A stretch of 18,178 bases of DNA from Candidatus Pelagibacter sp. (lineage in GTDB: Bacteria; Pseudomonadota; Alphaproteobacteria; Pelagibacterales; Pelagibacteraceae). The position numbers were made by a program, and so were the translations under genes. Positions 1-8,702 of this stretch are shown in pieces. The stretch is from NCBI GenBank assembly GCA_028343315.1, contig JAOLYI010000011.1:1-18178 (forward strand). The letters run 5' to 3'. Position 1 is the first letter of the stretch; every line of letters starts with the position of its first letter. Under the pieces are notes generated by a model. The model was not told where the DNA came from. It worked only from the letters and a program-made list of their open reading frames with translations, and made no database searches.

Positions 1-1404
1 ACGCCAGAAAAGAGAAGCACAGCCATAAGAAAAGGTGACTTTAGTGAAATCTATAAAGACTACATTATTAATAAAGCCACTGAGCAATCAAGCCGATGTT
101 CACAATGCGGAGTTCCTTTTTGTCAAATTCACTGTCCTTTAGGAAATAACATTCCTGACTGGCTTAAGCTAACAGCAGAAGGTAGACTTAAAGAGGCTTA
201 CGAAGTTTCTCAAAGCACTAATAACATGCCAGAAGTGTGTGGCAGGATCTGCCCCCAAGATAGATTGTGCGAGGGTAATTGTGTTATTGAACAATCTGGC
301 CATGGAACAGTTACTATAGGGTCAATAGAAAAATATATTACAGATACAGCTTGGGAAAAAGGCTGGGTTAAACCTTTTAAAGTAAAAAGAGAACTTAAAC
401 AGTCAATTGGAATAATAGGAGCGGGCCCTGCAGGAATGGCTTGTGCTGAAGAACTGAGAAAATCAGGATATCAAGTAACTATTTATGACAGATACGATAG
501 ACCGGGAGGCCTTTTGATTTATGGAATACCAAACTTTAAACTAGAAAAGTATGTGGTTGAAAGAAGAACAAAACTACTAAAAGAAACTGGAATTAAATTT
601 GTGCAAAATTTTGAAATAGGCAAAGATCAAACTTTACATGAATTGAGAGAAAAACATGATGCAATTTTAATTTCAACAGGAGTTTATAAAGCAAGAGAAA
701 TAGATGTACCAGGAAATAAATTAAAAAATATTTTTCCGGCTATGGAATTTTTAACTGCATCAAATAAAAAAGGTTTAGGCGATAAGGTAAGATCATTTGA
801 CGATGGAACATTAAACGCAGAAGGAAAAAATGTTGTAGTTATCGGTGGAGGTGATACGGCAATGGACTGTGTAAGAACTTCTATTAGACAAAAAGCAAAA
901 TCTGTAAAATGTTTATACAGAAGAGATAGAAAGAATATGCCAGGCTCAGCAAGAGAGGTAGAAAATGCTATTGAAGAAGGGGTTGAATTTGTTTGGCTTA
1001 CAAGCCCTAAAAGATTTATTGGAGAAAAAAAAGTAGAGGCAATTGAAATAAATAAGATGAAACTAGGCGAACCTGACACGAGCGGAAGAAGAAAACCAGA
1101 AATAGAGTTAGGTTCTGAATATAAAATTCCTGCTGATCTTGTAATTAAATCTTTGGGTTTTGATCCTGAAGAATTGCCAAAATTATTCAACGCTAAAGAA
1201 CTTGTTATCTCTAAATGGGGCACAATAAAAATTGATTTAAAAACTATGCAAACCAATTTAGACGGAGTATTTGCCGCTGGAGATATTGTTAGAGGTGCTT
1301 CACTTGTGGTATGGGCAATTAGAGATGGACGTGACGTTGCTGCTCAAATTGAAAAATATTTACAATTGAAAATATCTAAAAATAAATCGGTAAAAGCTGC
1401 ATAA
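1..1404 (+). CDS. gltD: Glutamate synthase small (beta) subunit, 5'-truncated by window edge
   Basis: Beta subunit of NADPH-dependent glutamate synthase (GOGAT). It oxidises NADPH through FAD and passes electrons via Fe-S clusters to GltB for glutamate formation in the cytoplasm. The frame is open from base 1 with no start codon, so the gene runs in from the left; a start at the internal ATG at 226 would discard half of the conserved cysteines. The 467 visible codons are close to the family length of about 470-480, so only a few residues are missing. Visible: an N-terminal cysteine set C-x2-C-x4-C-x3-C at bases 97-135, a second set C-x3-C-x5-C-x3-C at 238-282 (the 4Fe-4S ligands of this family), an FAD GAGPAG motif at 418-435, an NADPH-site GGGDTA motif at 844-861, and a C-terminal GVFAAGDIVRG block typical of this flavoprotein fold. 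gltB follows after 5 bases, so the two subunits are surely co-transcribed. Note the order gltD then gltB, the reverse of E. coli. Confidence 0.96.
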   Translation, partial: TPEKRSTAIRKGDFSEIYKDYIINKATEQSSRCSQCGVPFCQIHCPLGNNIPDWLKLTAEGRLKEAYEVSQSTNNMPEVCGRICPQDRLCEGNCVIEQSGHGTVTIGSIEKYITDTAWEKGWVKPFKVKRELKQSIGIIGAGPAGMACAEELRKSGYQVTIYDRYDRPGGLLIYGIPNFKLEKYVVERRTKLLKETGIKFVQNFEIGKDQTLHELREKHDAILISTGVYKAREIDVPGNKLKNIFPAMEFLTASNKKGLGDKVRSFDDGTLNAEGKNVVVIGGGDTAMDCVRTSIRQKAKSVKCLYRRDRKNMPGSAREVENAIEEGVEFVWLTSPKRFIGEKKVEAIEINKMKLGEPDTSGRRKPEIELGSEYKIPADLVIKSLGFDPEELPKLFNAKELVISKWGTIKIDLKTMQTNLDGVFAAGDIVRGASLVVWAIRDGRDVAAQIEKYLQLKISKNKSVKAA

Positions 1405-1409
1405 TTAAA

Positions 1410-4400
1410 ATGGATAATTATAAGAAAAATAAAAAAATTTTAGAAAAAAGTTTTAATTACAGCCAAGAAATGGAGCATGACGCTTGTGGAGTGGGGTTGA
1501 TCGCTTCCACGAATGGAAAAAAATCTAGAAAAATTGTTGAATATGGAGTTGAAGCATTAAAAGCCATCTGGCACAGAGGCGCAGTAGATGCTGATGGTAA
1601 ATCTGGTGACGGAGCAGGAATTCAAATTGAGATAGCGCCAGATTTCTTTAAAGAAAAAATTTTATCAACGGGACACACTCTTGACGAAAATAAAAGAATT
1701 TGTGTGGGAATGATCTTTCTTCCTAGAACAGATTATTCCGAACAAGAAAAATGCAGAGAGATTATTGAGTCTGCGTTATTAGATGAAAATTATTACATAT
1801 ATGGTTGGAGACAAGTTCCAATTAATCCGAGCGTTCTAGGGAAAACAGCTGATCAAAATCGTCCAGAAATTGCTCAAGTTATGTTTAAAAAAAACGAGAC
1901 GCTGCAAACTAATGATCTCGAAAGAGATTTATTTGAAACAAGAAAAAAAATTGAAAAAGTTTCCAGAGATAAGCAAATCAAAGATTTTTACATCTGTTCT
2001 TTTAGCTCAAGATCCATTGTTTACAAAGGCATGTTTCTAGCTGAAATGTTATCCGAGTTTTATCCAGATCTTCATGATGAAAAGCTAACTTCAAGATTTG
2101 CGATATTTCACCAAAGATATTCTACCAATACCTTCCCTAGTTGGGATTTAGCTCAACCTTTTAGAACCTTGGCGCACAATGGTGAGATTAATACAGTTAA
2201 AGGAAATATAAACTGGATGAAAATTCACGAGCAAGACATGTCTAGCTCTCTTTTTAAAGATGTAAAAAATTTAAAGCCAGTAATTAGAAGCTCTTCGGAC
2301 TCTGGCGCACTTGACAATGTTTTTGAACTTTTAACTCATTCAGGAAAATTAGCACCATTAATTAAATTGATGATGATCCCAGACTCGTGGTCAAAGAGAA
2401 GTAAAACAGTTCCAAAAAACCACCAAGACTTATTTAATTTCCTTAATAGCACGATAGAACCATGGGATGGGCCGGCAGCCATTTGTGCAACTGATGCTAA
2501 GTGGGTTTTGGCTTCTTCCGATAGAAATGGATTAAGACCTCTTAGATACACAATCACCTCTGATGATTTATTTTTTGTGGGTTCAGAAACTGGAATGATT
2601 AAAATTCCAGAGGAAAATATTATTGAGAAAGGAAAACTTGGTCCAGGTCAAATAATTGCAATTGACTTAAAAAAAGGAAAATTATTTAAAGATAAAGAGA
2701 TAAAAGATCTTTTGGCAAAAGATTATAAAAAATATAATAAACAAATTATTGATTTAGAGAAAAAAATTTCATCTGAAGATGAAAAGCCAAATTTTTTGAG
2801 CGAAGACTTAAGAAAAAGACAATACTTGTCAGGACTAAGCATAGAAGATTTGGAGTTGATACTACATCCAATGGCCGAAGAAGGTAAAGAAGCTTCAGGC
2901 TCAATGGGTGATGACACCCCAGTTGCAGTTTTATCGAGTCACTTTAGACCTGTCTCTCATTATTTTAGACAAAACTTCAGCCAAGTTACTAATCCTCCAA
3001 TAGACTCTCTTAGAGAAAATAAAGTTATGAGTCTAAAGACAAGATTTGGAAATCTAGGCAATATTTTAGATTTTGACAATTTAACTGAAGATAATATTTA
3101 TGTTTTAGATAGCCCTATACTTACCAACTCACAATTTAAAAAATTTAAAAAATTTTTTTCAAAAAGAATAAAAGTAATTGACTGTACTTTTGATATTGAG
3201 GGGTCGCTCAAAGAAAGAATCAAGTTAATTAGAGAAGAGGCAGAAACAGCTGTTAGAGAGGGAAGTACTTGCTTAGTATTATCTGATAAAAATATTTCTA
3301 GTCAAAAAGCAAGCATTCCCAGTATATTAACTGTCGGAGCAGTCCACTCTCACTTAGTAAAACATGGTTTACGAGGTTACTGTTCTCTTAATGTTGAGTG
3401 CTCTGACACTATGGATACCCACTCTTTTGCTATTTTAATTGGTGTAGGAGCTACAACTGTGAGTCCATATCTTGCAATAGATAGTATTTATCAAAGATTT
3501 GAAAAGAAACTATTTGGTAAATCTGATTTTGAAACATGCGTAAGTAAATTTAAAAAATCAATTGATGCTGGTCTTTTAAAAATAATGTCAAAGATGGGTA
3601 TATCGGTAATTAGTTCTTATAGAGGTGGATGTAATTTTGAGGCAGTAGGATTAAGCAGAGCAATAGTTTCAGATTATTTTCCTGGCATGTCTTCAAGAAT
3701 TTCAGGAATTGGTATAATTGGAATTGAGAAAAAGATTAAAGAACTTCATAAAAAGTTTAATGCAAAAAATGTATTCACTTTACCTATAGGTGGGTTGTAT
3801 AGATATAGGAAAAGCGGAGAAGACCATCAATACCAGGGAAAACTCATTCACTTACTACAAAGCGCTGTAGGTAGCGGCTCATATGAATTATATAAAAAGT
3901 ATTCAGCTGGAATTCATAATTTACCACCAATCAATATAAGAGACTTGCTAGAATTTAAAAAAAAAAGAAAACCTATCGATGTTAAAGAAGTAGAGCCTAT
4001 TGATGAAATTTTAAAACGATTTGGAAGTGGAAGCATGTCTCATGGAGCATTATCAGCTGAGGCTCATGAAACTTTAGCAATGGGAATGAACAGAATTAAA
4101 GGCGCTTCCTGTAGTGGAGAAGGGGGTGAGGATGCTAAAAGGTTTAAAGTGTTATCTAACGGGGACAGCGCAAACTCAAGAGTAAAACAAATTGCATCTG
4201 CAAGATTTGGAGTAACAGTTGATTATTTAAATAACGCTAATGAAATAGAAATAAAAATTGCTCAAGGAGCTAAACCTGGTGAGGGTGGACAACTTCCAGG
4301 ATTTAAGGTTACAAAAGAAATCGCACGTTTAAGACACTCGACACCAGGTGTAACTTTAATATCACCACCACCACATCATGATATTTATTCTATAGAAGAC

Positions 4401-5906
4401 TTAGCGCAACTAATTTATGATTTAAAACAAATCAATCCAGGTGCGAGAGTTGGAGTTAAATTGGTTGCTTCAACTGGAATTGGAACAATAGCAGCAGGAG
4501 TAGCTAAAGCAAAAGCAGATATTATTTTAATTTCAGGTCACTCTGGCGGAACTGGCGCAAGCCCTCAGACTAGCATTAAGTATGCAGGTATTCCTTGGGA
4601 GATGGGTTTAACAGAAGCGAACCAAATTCTTACTTTAAATAATTTAAGACATAACGTTACTCTAAGAACGGATGGAGGATTAAAAACTGGCCGAGATATC
4701 GTGATGGCAGCAATGATGGGTGCAGAAGAGTATGGAATGGGAACATCATCTTTAGTTGCTATGGGATGTATAATGGTAAGACAATGTCACTCAAATACAT
4801 GTCCGGTTGGAGTTTGTAGTCAAGATGAAGCTTTACGAAAAAAATTTACTGGCACTCCAGAAAAGGTTGTAAATTTATTTAAGTTTGCCGCAACTGAAGT
4901 AAGAGAAATTCTCGCTTCTCTTGGATTTAAGTCAATCAACGATATAATCGGAAGAACAGATTTATTAACCCAGGTAAATAAAGGGGCATCTAACTTAGAT
5001 GATTTAGATTTAAATCCTTTATTAGTTCAGGCAGATCCAGGAGAAAACCTGAGATACTGTAAAGATAAACATATTAATGTAGTTCCCGATACTCTTGATG
5101 AAAAGATTTGGTCTGAGATAAAAGAAAAGATTAAAATAGAATCAGTAAACAAGTTTAAATATGAGATACAAAATACTTCAAGATCTGTAGGAACAAGGCT
5201 CTCTCATCACATATATAAAAAATTTGGTAACAATAAATTAAAAGAAAATACTGTTCAAATTAAACTGGAGGGTTCGGCAGGACAATCGCTTGGGGCTTTT
5301 TTAACTAAAGGAGTCAAGCTTACCGTTGAAGGAGATTGTAATGATTACGTTGGAAAGGGATTATCAGGAGGAACTATTGTTGTGTATCCATCTTCAAAAA
5401 ATTCATTAGTTTCTAATGAAAATACAATCATAGGAAATACCGTTCTTTATGGAGCAACTTCAGGAAAATTATTTGCATCAGGTCAAGCGGGAGAAAGATT
5501 TGCAGTTAGAAACTCTGGAAGCTTTTCAATTGTCGAAGGATGTGGAGCCCATGGTTGTGAATACATGACTGGTGGAACTGCTATTATATTGGGAGAAGTA
5601 GGTGATAATTTTGGAGCAGGTATGACTGGGGGTATGGCATTTGTTTATGATGATAATAATACATTTGAAGATTTTGCTAACCCAGTTTCGATAATTTGGC
5701 AAAAAGTTGAGACAGATTACTGGAAAAATTTTTTAAAAGAAAGTTTGAATATTTTTGTCAAAGAAACAAATTCAAAAATAGCTCAGAAAATATTAAATGA
5801 TTTTAATAATGAACTTAAAAAATTCAAACAAATTTGCCCTATAGAAATGCTAGATAAATTAGAAAATCCAATTAGTCTTAAATCTTCCGTTAAAAAGGCT
5901 AGTTAA
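1410..5906 (+). CDS. gltB: Glutamate synthase large (alpha) subunit
   Basis: Catalytic subunit of NADPH-GOGAT: glutamine + 2-oxoglutarate + NADPH gives two glutamates. At 1498 residues it matches the family. Domains in order: class II glutamine amidotransferase (about 26-440) with the nucleophile Cys26 in MEHDACGVG, which becomes the N-terminus after removal of a 25-residue lysine-rich propeptide; central domain (about 465-790); FMN-binding synthase TIM barrel (about 870-1230), with GSMSHGALS at its start and the 3Fe-4S ligands C-x5-C-x4-C at Cys1120, Cys1126 and Cys1131; and a C-terminal glycine-rich GXGXG beta-helix (about 1280-1415). The ATG at 1410 is chosen because it lies 5 bases after gltD; Met21 (base 1470) would still precede Cys26 and is the only close alternative. 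No clear Shine-Dalgarno is visible, so translational coupling to gltD is likely. The reading frame is intact throughout. Confidence 0.97.
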   Translation: MDNYKKNKKILEKSFNYSQEMEHDACGVGLIASTNGKKSRKIVEYGVEALKAIWHRGAVDADGKSGDGAGIQIEIAPDFFKEKILSTGHTLDENKRICVGMIFLPRTDYSEQEKCREIIESALLDENYYIYGWRQVPINPSVLGKTADQNRPEIAQVMFKKNETLQTNDLERDLFETRKKIEKVSRDKQIKDFYICSFSSRSIVYKGMFLAEMLSEFYPDLHDEKLTSRFAIFHQRYSTNTFPSWDLAQPFRTLAHNGEINTVKGNINWMKIHEQDMSSSLFKDVKNLKPVIRSSSDSGALDNVFELLTHSGKLAPLIKLMMIPDSWSKRSKTVPKNHQDLFNFLNSTIEPWDGPAAICATDAKWVLASSDRNGLRPLRYTITSDDLFFVGSETGMIKIPEENIIEKGKLGPGQIIAIDLKKGKLFKDKEIKDLLAKDYKKYNKQIIDLEKKISSEDEKPNFLSEDLRKRQYLSGLSIEDLELILHPMAEEGKEASGSMGDDTPVAVLSSHFRPVSHYFRQNFSQVTNPPIDSLRENKVMSLKTRFGNLGNILDFDNLTEDNIYVLDSPILTNSQFKKFKKFFSKRIKVIDCTFDIEGSLKERIKLIREEAETAVREGSTCLVLSDKNISSQKASIPSILTVGAVHSHLVKHGLRGYCSLNVECSDTMDTHSFAILIGVGATTVSPYLAIDSIYQRFEKKLFGKSDFETCVSKFKKSIDAGLLKIMSKMGISVISSYRGGCNFEAVGLSRAIVSDYFPGMSSRISGIGIIGIEKKIKELHKKFNAKNVFTLPIGGLYRYRKSGEDHQYQGKLIHLLQSAVGSGSYELYKKYSAGIHNLPPINIRDLLEFKKKRKPIDVKEVEPIDEILKRFGSGSMSHGALSAEAHETLAMGMNRIKGASCSGEGGEDAKRFKVLSNGDSANSRVKQIASARFGVTVDYLNNANEIEIKIAQGAKPGEGGQLPGFKVTKEIARLRHSTPGVTLISPPPHHDIYSIEDLAQLIYDLKQINPGARVGVKLVASTGIGTIAAGVAKAKADIILISGHSGGTGASPQTSIKYAGIPWEMGLTEANQILTLNNLRHNVTLRTDGGLKTGRDIVMAAMMGAEEYGMGTSSLVAMGCIMVRQCHSNTCPVGVCSQDEALRKKFTGTPEKVVNLFKFAATEVREILASLGFKSINDIIGRTDLLTQVNKGASNLDDLDLNPLLVQADPGENLRYCKDKHINVVPDTLDEKIWSEIKEKIKIESVNKFKYEIQNTSRSVGTRLSHHIYKKFGNNKLKENTVQIKLEGSAGQSLGAFLTKGVKLTVEGDCNDYVGKGLSGGTIVVYPSSKNSLVSNENTIIGNTVLYGATSGKLFASGQAGERFAVRNSGSFSIVEGCGAHGCEYMTGGTAIILGEVGDNFGAGMTGGMAFVYDDNNTFEDFANPVSIIWQKVETDYWKNFLKESLNIFVKETNSKIAQKILNDFNNELKKFKQICPIEMLDKLENPISLKSSVKKAS

Positions 5907-6782
5907 ATGAGTACAAAAAATATTATTTGTTTTGGCTTTGGACAAGTAGCAAAAAACTTTATTAAAAAACTAAAAGATCAAGGAGCTGCTTTTAAATTAA
6001 TAACTACATCAAGAGAAGAATCTAAAACTAAAGAGTTTGAAAATATAAATTATGAAAGTTTTCAGTTTTCAGAAGAAGGTTTTGATAAGAAATTTTTATC
6101 AAGATTTGAGGAAGCAGATCATGTTCTTCTATCTATAGCTCCAATTAATGGAATTGATATTGTTATTAAAAATCTTAAAGATTATTTTAAGTCAAGCAAA
6201 TTTAAATGGATAACCTATCTTTCTGCAACAAGTGTTTATGGAAATCATAATGGCGAATGGGTTAATGAAAATAGTGAAACTAAACCAACCTCATCAAATG
6301 GTATTGAAAGACTTAAAGTTGAAAAAGAATGGATGGAGCTAGCTAGAAAATTTGATTTACCATTTCAGATTTTTAGATTATCAGGAATTTATTCAAATCA
6401 ATATAATATTTTAAATAGATTAAAGTCGGGAGAAGCTAAGATAATAAATAAAAAAAATCATTTCTTTTCGCGTATTCATGTGGAAGATATTGCAAATGTT
6501 TTAATTAGCTCTTTAAATAATTTCAAAAAAAAAGAAATCTATAACATTTCAGATAATCAACCTGCTTCCGCAGAAGAAGTCACCATGTACGGTGTCAAAT
6601 TGCTAGGAATTGATAAGCCTAAAACTTTAGAAATCAATGAGATAGAGAGCGAAATGTTAAGAAATTTTTATAAAGATTCAAAAAAAATAGATAATAAAAA
6701 AATGAGAGAATTTTTTAATCACAAATTAAAGTACCCAACTTATGTTGAAGGACTAAATTATATCTTTAACAACACTTTTTAA
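5907..6782 (+). CDS. Atypical SDR-family NAD(P)-binding protein (YeeZ-like epimerase/dehydratase fold)
   Basis: A 291-residue protein of the extended/atypical short-chain dehydrogenase fold. An N-terminal Rossmann motif G-F-G-Q-V-A lies at residues 10-15, a SATSVYG block typical of epimerase-like SDRs at 106-112, and a RIHVEDIA block further on, as in NAD-dependent epimerase/dehydratase proteins. The usual catalytic Tyr-x3-Lys is not present: the matching stretch (residues about 131-139, NGIERLKVE) has no tyrosine. This resembles the YeeZ-type atypical SDRs, whose reaction is unknown. The ATG directly abuts the gltB stop codon with no spacer, so it is probably translated from the glt mRNA. 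That placement is suggestive but does not show a role in nitrogen metabolism. Its 3' end overlaps the convergent hydrolase gene by 30 bases. Substrate not assigned. Confidence 0.85.
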   Translation: MSTKNIICFGFGQVAKNFIKKLKDQGAAFKLITTSREESKTKEFENINYESFQFSEEGFDKKFLSRFEEADHVLLSIAPINGIDIVIKNLKDYFKSSKFKWITYLSATSVYGNHNGEWVNENSETKPTSSNGIERLKVEKEWMELARKFDLPFQIFRLSGIYSNQYNILNRLKSGEAKIINKKNHFFSRIHVEDIANVLISSLNNFKKKEIYNISDNQPASAEEVTMYGVKLLGIDKPKTLEINEIESEMLRNFYKDSKKIDNKKMREFFNHKLKYPTYVEGLNYIFNNTF

Positions 6783-7508
6783 TTCTTTAATTATTTTTTT
6801 TAAAGAAATTTGATTTGATAAACTATGGTCCCCGTTTTTTATTATTACTAACTTTTTTTGCGCATTTGGAAACACCGAAAGAACTTTTCTTGAAAAGGAT
6901 ACCGGCACAACTTTATCTTTGCTACCATGAACCATTGTTACTTTAATTCTAGATCTTATTTTTTTAGATAAGATCTTATTTTTTCTTCCATCTTTAATTA
7001 GTTGTGCGGTGATAGGATACTCATATTTTCCATTCTTAATAATACTAAATCCCTTAGTAATAATTTCATTCTTATTTTTTTTTGGAAACTTTTTCCACAT
7101 TAGTCTTTCAAGAAATTCAGGCGCTGAACCTATACCAACAAAACCTGCAATTTGATTTTTAAAATATTTAAATTGATTTAAAGAGATCCATGCTCCCATG
7201 CTAGAACCAACAAGTATAAATTTATTTTTTTTTACAATTCTTTTAATTGAATTTTTAACATCGTTTGACCATGCAGTTATATTTCCTTTTGTGAATTTAC
7301 CAGACGATTTACCGTGTCCAGAATACTCAATAGCTAAAAAACCCAATTTATTTTTAATTGCATATTTTTTAAAAGTTCGAGGTTTTTTTCCATCAATATC
7401 CGACATAAAGCCAGGAAGAAAAACTATATAAAGTTTGTTTTTATAATAATTGTCTAAAAATCTCAGTTTTTTTGTCTTTGAAATTTTTAAGTATTTGAAT
7501 TTTTTCAT
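6753..7508 (-). CDS. Alpha/beta hydrolase (serine hydrolase, ABHD10-like)
   Basis: A 251-residue alpha/beta hydrolase with a full apparent catalytic triad: nucleophile Ser103 in the elbow G-S-S-M-G (101-105), Asp198 in HGSKDKVVP, and His228 in NGDHSLS. The oxyanion-hole region is LPGF (31-34), and EYSGHGKSSG (61-70) matches the strand-4 block of small carboxylesterase/thioesterase-like members. The absence of a signal peptide suggests the cytoplasm. It resembles the ABHD10-like group shared by mitochondria and alphaproteobacteria, some members of which act on acyl-thioester substrates; the substrate here cannot be read from sequence. It is the only minus-strand gene in the window, converging on the SDR gene (30-base overlap, TAG stop at 6753-6755) and diverging from the glycosyltransferase across 36 bases. 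The protein is very lysine-rich, like its neighbours. Confidence 0.87.
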   Translation of the reverse strand: MKKFKYLKISKTKKLRFLDNYYKNKLYIVFLPGFMSDIDGKKPRTFKKYAIKNKLGFLAIEYSGHGKSSGKFTKGNITAWSNDVKNSIKRIVKKNKFILVGSSMGAWISLNQFKYFKNQIAGFVGIGSAPEFLERLMWKKFPKKNKNEIITKGFSIIKNGKYEYPITAQLIKDGRKNKILSKKIRSRIKVTMVHGSKDKVVPVSFSRKVLSVFPNAQKKLVIIKNGDHSLSNQISLKKIIKELKSVVKDII

Positions 7509-7544
7509 ATAAGAATATTTTAGTGCTATTATATAACAAATTAC
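7509..7544. promoter_or_regulatory. Divergent promoter spacer with overlapping -10 elements
   Basis: This 36-base gap is the only space between the minus-strand hydrolase and the plus-strand operon. Plus strand: an extended -10, TGC-TATTAT (7524-7532), lies 17 bases after TTCATA (7504-7509, 4 of 6 matches to TTGACA). The predicted transcription start is about 5-7 bases before the ATG at 7545, so the message would be nearly leaderless. Minus strand: a perfect TATAAT occupies 7528-7533, overlapping the plus-strand -10, with only a poor -35 (about 7551-7556). In such AT-rich DNA, -10 matches arise by chance, so the calls rest mainly on the lack of any other space for promoters. No riboswitch or operator repeat is seen. 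Confidence 0.45.
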
Positions 7545-8702
7545 ATGACTACTAAATTAAATGTTCTTCAAGTTATACCTAAGCTTGGATATGGCGGTGC
7601 AGAAACTGGCTGTTATGATATTGCTCATTATCTTGCAGAAAATGAATGTGGTTCTTTTATAGCTACTTCTGGAGGAGAGTTATTAAAATTTGTAAAAAAG
7701 GATAAGGTTAAAATTATAAGACTACCTGTTCATTCTAAAAATCCAGTATTAATAATATTTAACTCTTTAGTTCTAGCAATCTATATTATCTTTTATAAGA
7801 TAAACATCGTTCACGCGAGAAGCAGGGCTCCAGCATGGACATCTTATATCGCCTCTTTTTTAACAAATCGAGTTTTTGTTACAACTTTTCATGGAACATA
7901 TAATTTTAAAAGCAATCTTAAAAAATTTTATAACAGTATAATGCTTAGGTCAAAATTAACTATTGCTGGATCAAATTTTATTTTTAACCATATCAATGAT
8001 AATTACAATGAATATCTCAGCAAAGAAAAAAAACTTAGGGTAATTTTTAGAGGTATAAATATTGACTATTATAATTCAAAAAATATCTCAATACTTAAAC
8101 AAGAAAAACTTAAAAAGGAGTGGGATTTATTTTCAAATAATTTTACAATACTTTTACCAGGAAGATTAACTTATTGGAAAGGGCAAGAAAATTTTATTGA
8201 GTCATTAAATATATTAATTGAAGATTATGATATTACTAATTTTCAAGCTATAATACTTGGGTCAGATCAAGGAAGAAAAGTATATAAAAAAAAATTAATA
8301 AATTTAGTTGCAAGATATAATTTAAATAAAAAAATAAAATTTGTTTCGCACTGTGAAGAAATGCCCTTAGCTTATTCTTTAGCTGATGTGGTAGTTTCAT
8401 CTTCAATAGAACCCGAGGCTTTTGGTAGAATTTCAGTTGAGGCTCAATCCATGGGAAAACCAATTATTGCAAGCAACATTGGGGGGTCAAAAGAAACAAT
8501 TGTTAATAAAAAAACTGGTTTTTTATACAAGCATGATGACCCAAGAGAACTTGCCAAAAGTTTAAATACTGTTATTCAATTATCCCCAGAAGAATTGAAA
8601 TCAATGGGAAATGAAGGTAGAAAAAACATTGCTAAAAAATTTGATGTTGAAACAATGTGTCAATCTAATTTAAAAGAATACAAAAAATTAATAGAAAATT
8701 AA
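7545..8702 (+). CDS. GT4-family glycosyltransferase (GT-B fold), probable envelope polysaccharide/LPS core enzyme
   Basis: A 385-residue retaining GT-B glycosyltransferase. The N-terminal half starts with a LQVIPKLGYGGAET block (acceptor domain, glycine-rich loop), followed by HARSRAPAW and TFHGTY motifs. The C-terminal half has LLPGRLTYWKGQ (nucleotide-sugar domain start) and the E-x7-E donor-binding motif at Glu291/Glu299 (EPEAFGRISVE), then GGSKET. The combination HARSRAPAW plus EPEAFGR is, from memory, characteristic of a widespread alphaproteobacterial GT4 group usually annotated only as glycosyltransferase; a lipopolysaccharide or other surface-glycan role is inferred. Sugar donor and acceptor are unknown. 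There is no Shine-Dalgarno upstream, consistent with a very short leader. Its TAA overlaps the thrS ATG by one base, so it is the first gene of the translation operon. Confidence 0.9.
   Translation: MTTKLNVLQVIPKLGYGGAETGCYDIAHYLAENECGSFIATSGGELLKFVKKDKVKIIRLPVHSKNPVLIIFNSLVLAIYIIFYKINIVHARSRAPAWTSYIASFLTNRVFVTTFHGTYNFKSNLKKFYNSIMLRSKLTIAGSNFIFNHINDNYNEYLSKEKKLRVIFRGINIDYYNSKNISILKQEKLKKEWDLFSNNFTILLPGRLTYWKGQENFIESLNILIEDYDITNFQAIILGSDQGRKVYKKKLINLVARYNLNKKIKFVSHCEEMPLAYSLADVVVSSSIEPEAFGRISVEAQSMGKPIIASNIGGSKETIVNKKTGFLYKHDDPRELAKSLNTVIQLSPEELKSMGNEGRKNIAKKFDVETMCQSNLKEYKKLIEN

Noticed and set aside
684..1256. A 190-codon open frame on the minus strand inside gltD
   Set aside because: It lies fully opposite a strongly conserved gltD region, its translation shows no family motif, and it is rich in Ser, Phe and Leu as expected from the reverse strand of lysine-rich coding DNA.
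1405..1409. Riboswitch or nitrogen-responsive operator controlling gltB
   Set aside because: Only 5 bases separate gltD and gltB; any control element would have to lie upstream of gltD, outside the window.
6783..6807. Inverted repeat TTCTTTAA / TTAAAGAA as a bidirectional terminator
   Set aside because: The stem has only one G-C pair and neither strand shows a T-run after it. In DNA this AT-rich, such repeats are expected by chance.
7545..8702. Glycosyltransferase as part of a recently acquired surface-polysaccharide island
   Set aside because: Base and amino-acid composition match the neighbours, the motifs resemble a widespread alphaproteobacterial family, and there are no mobile-element traces or repeats at the edges.
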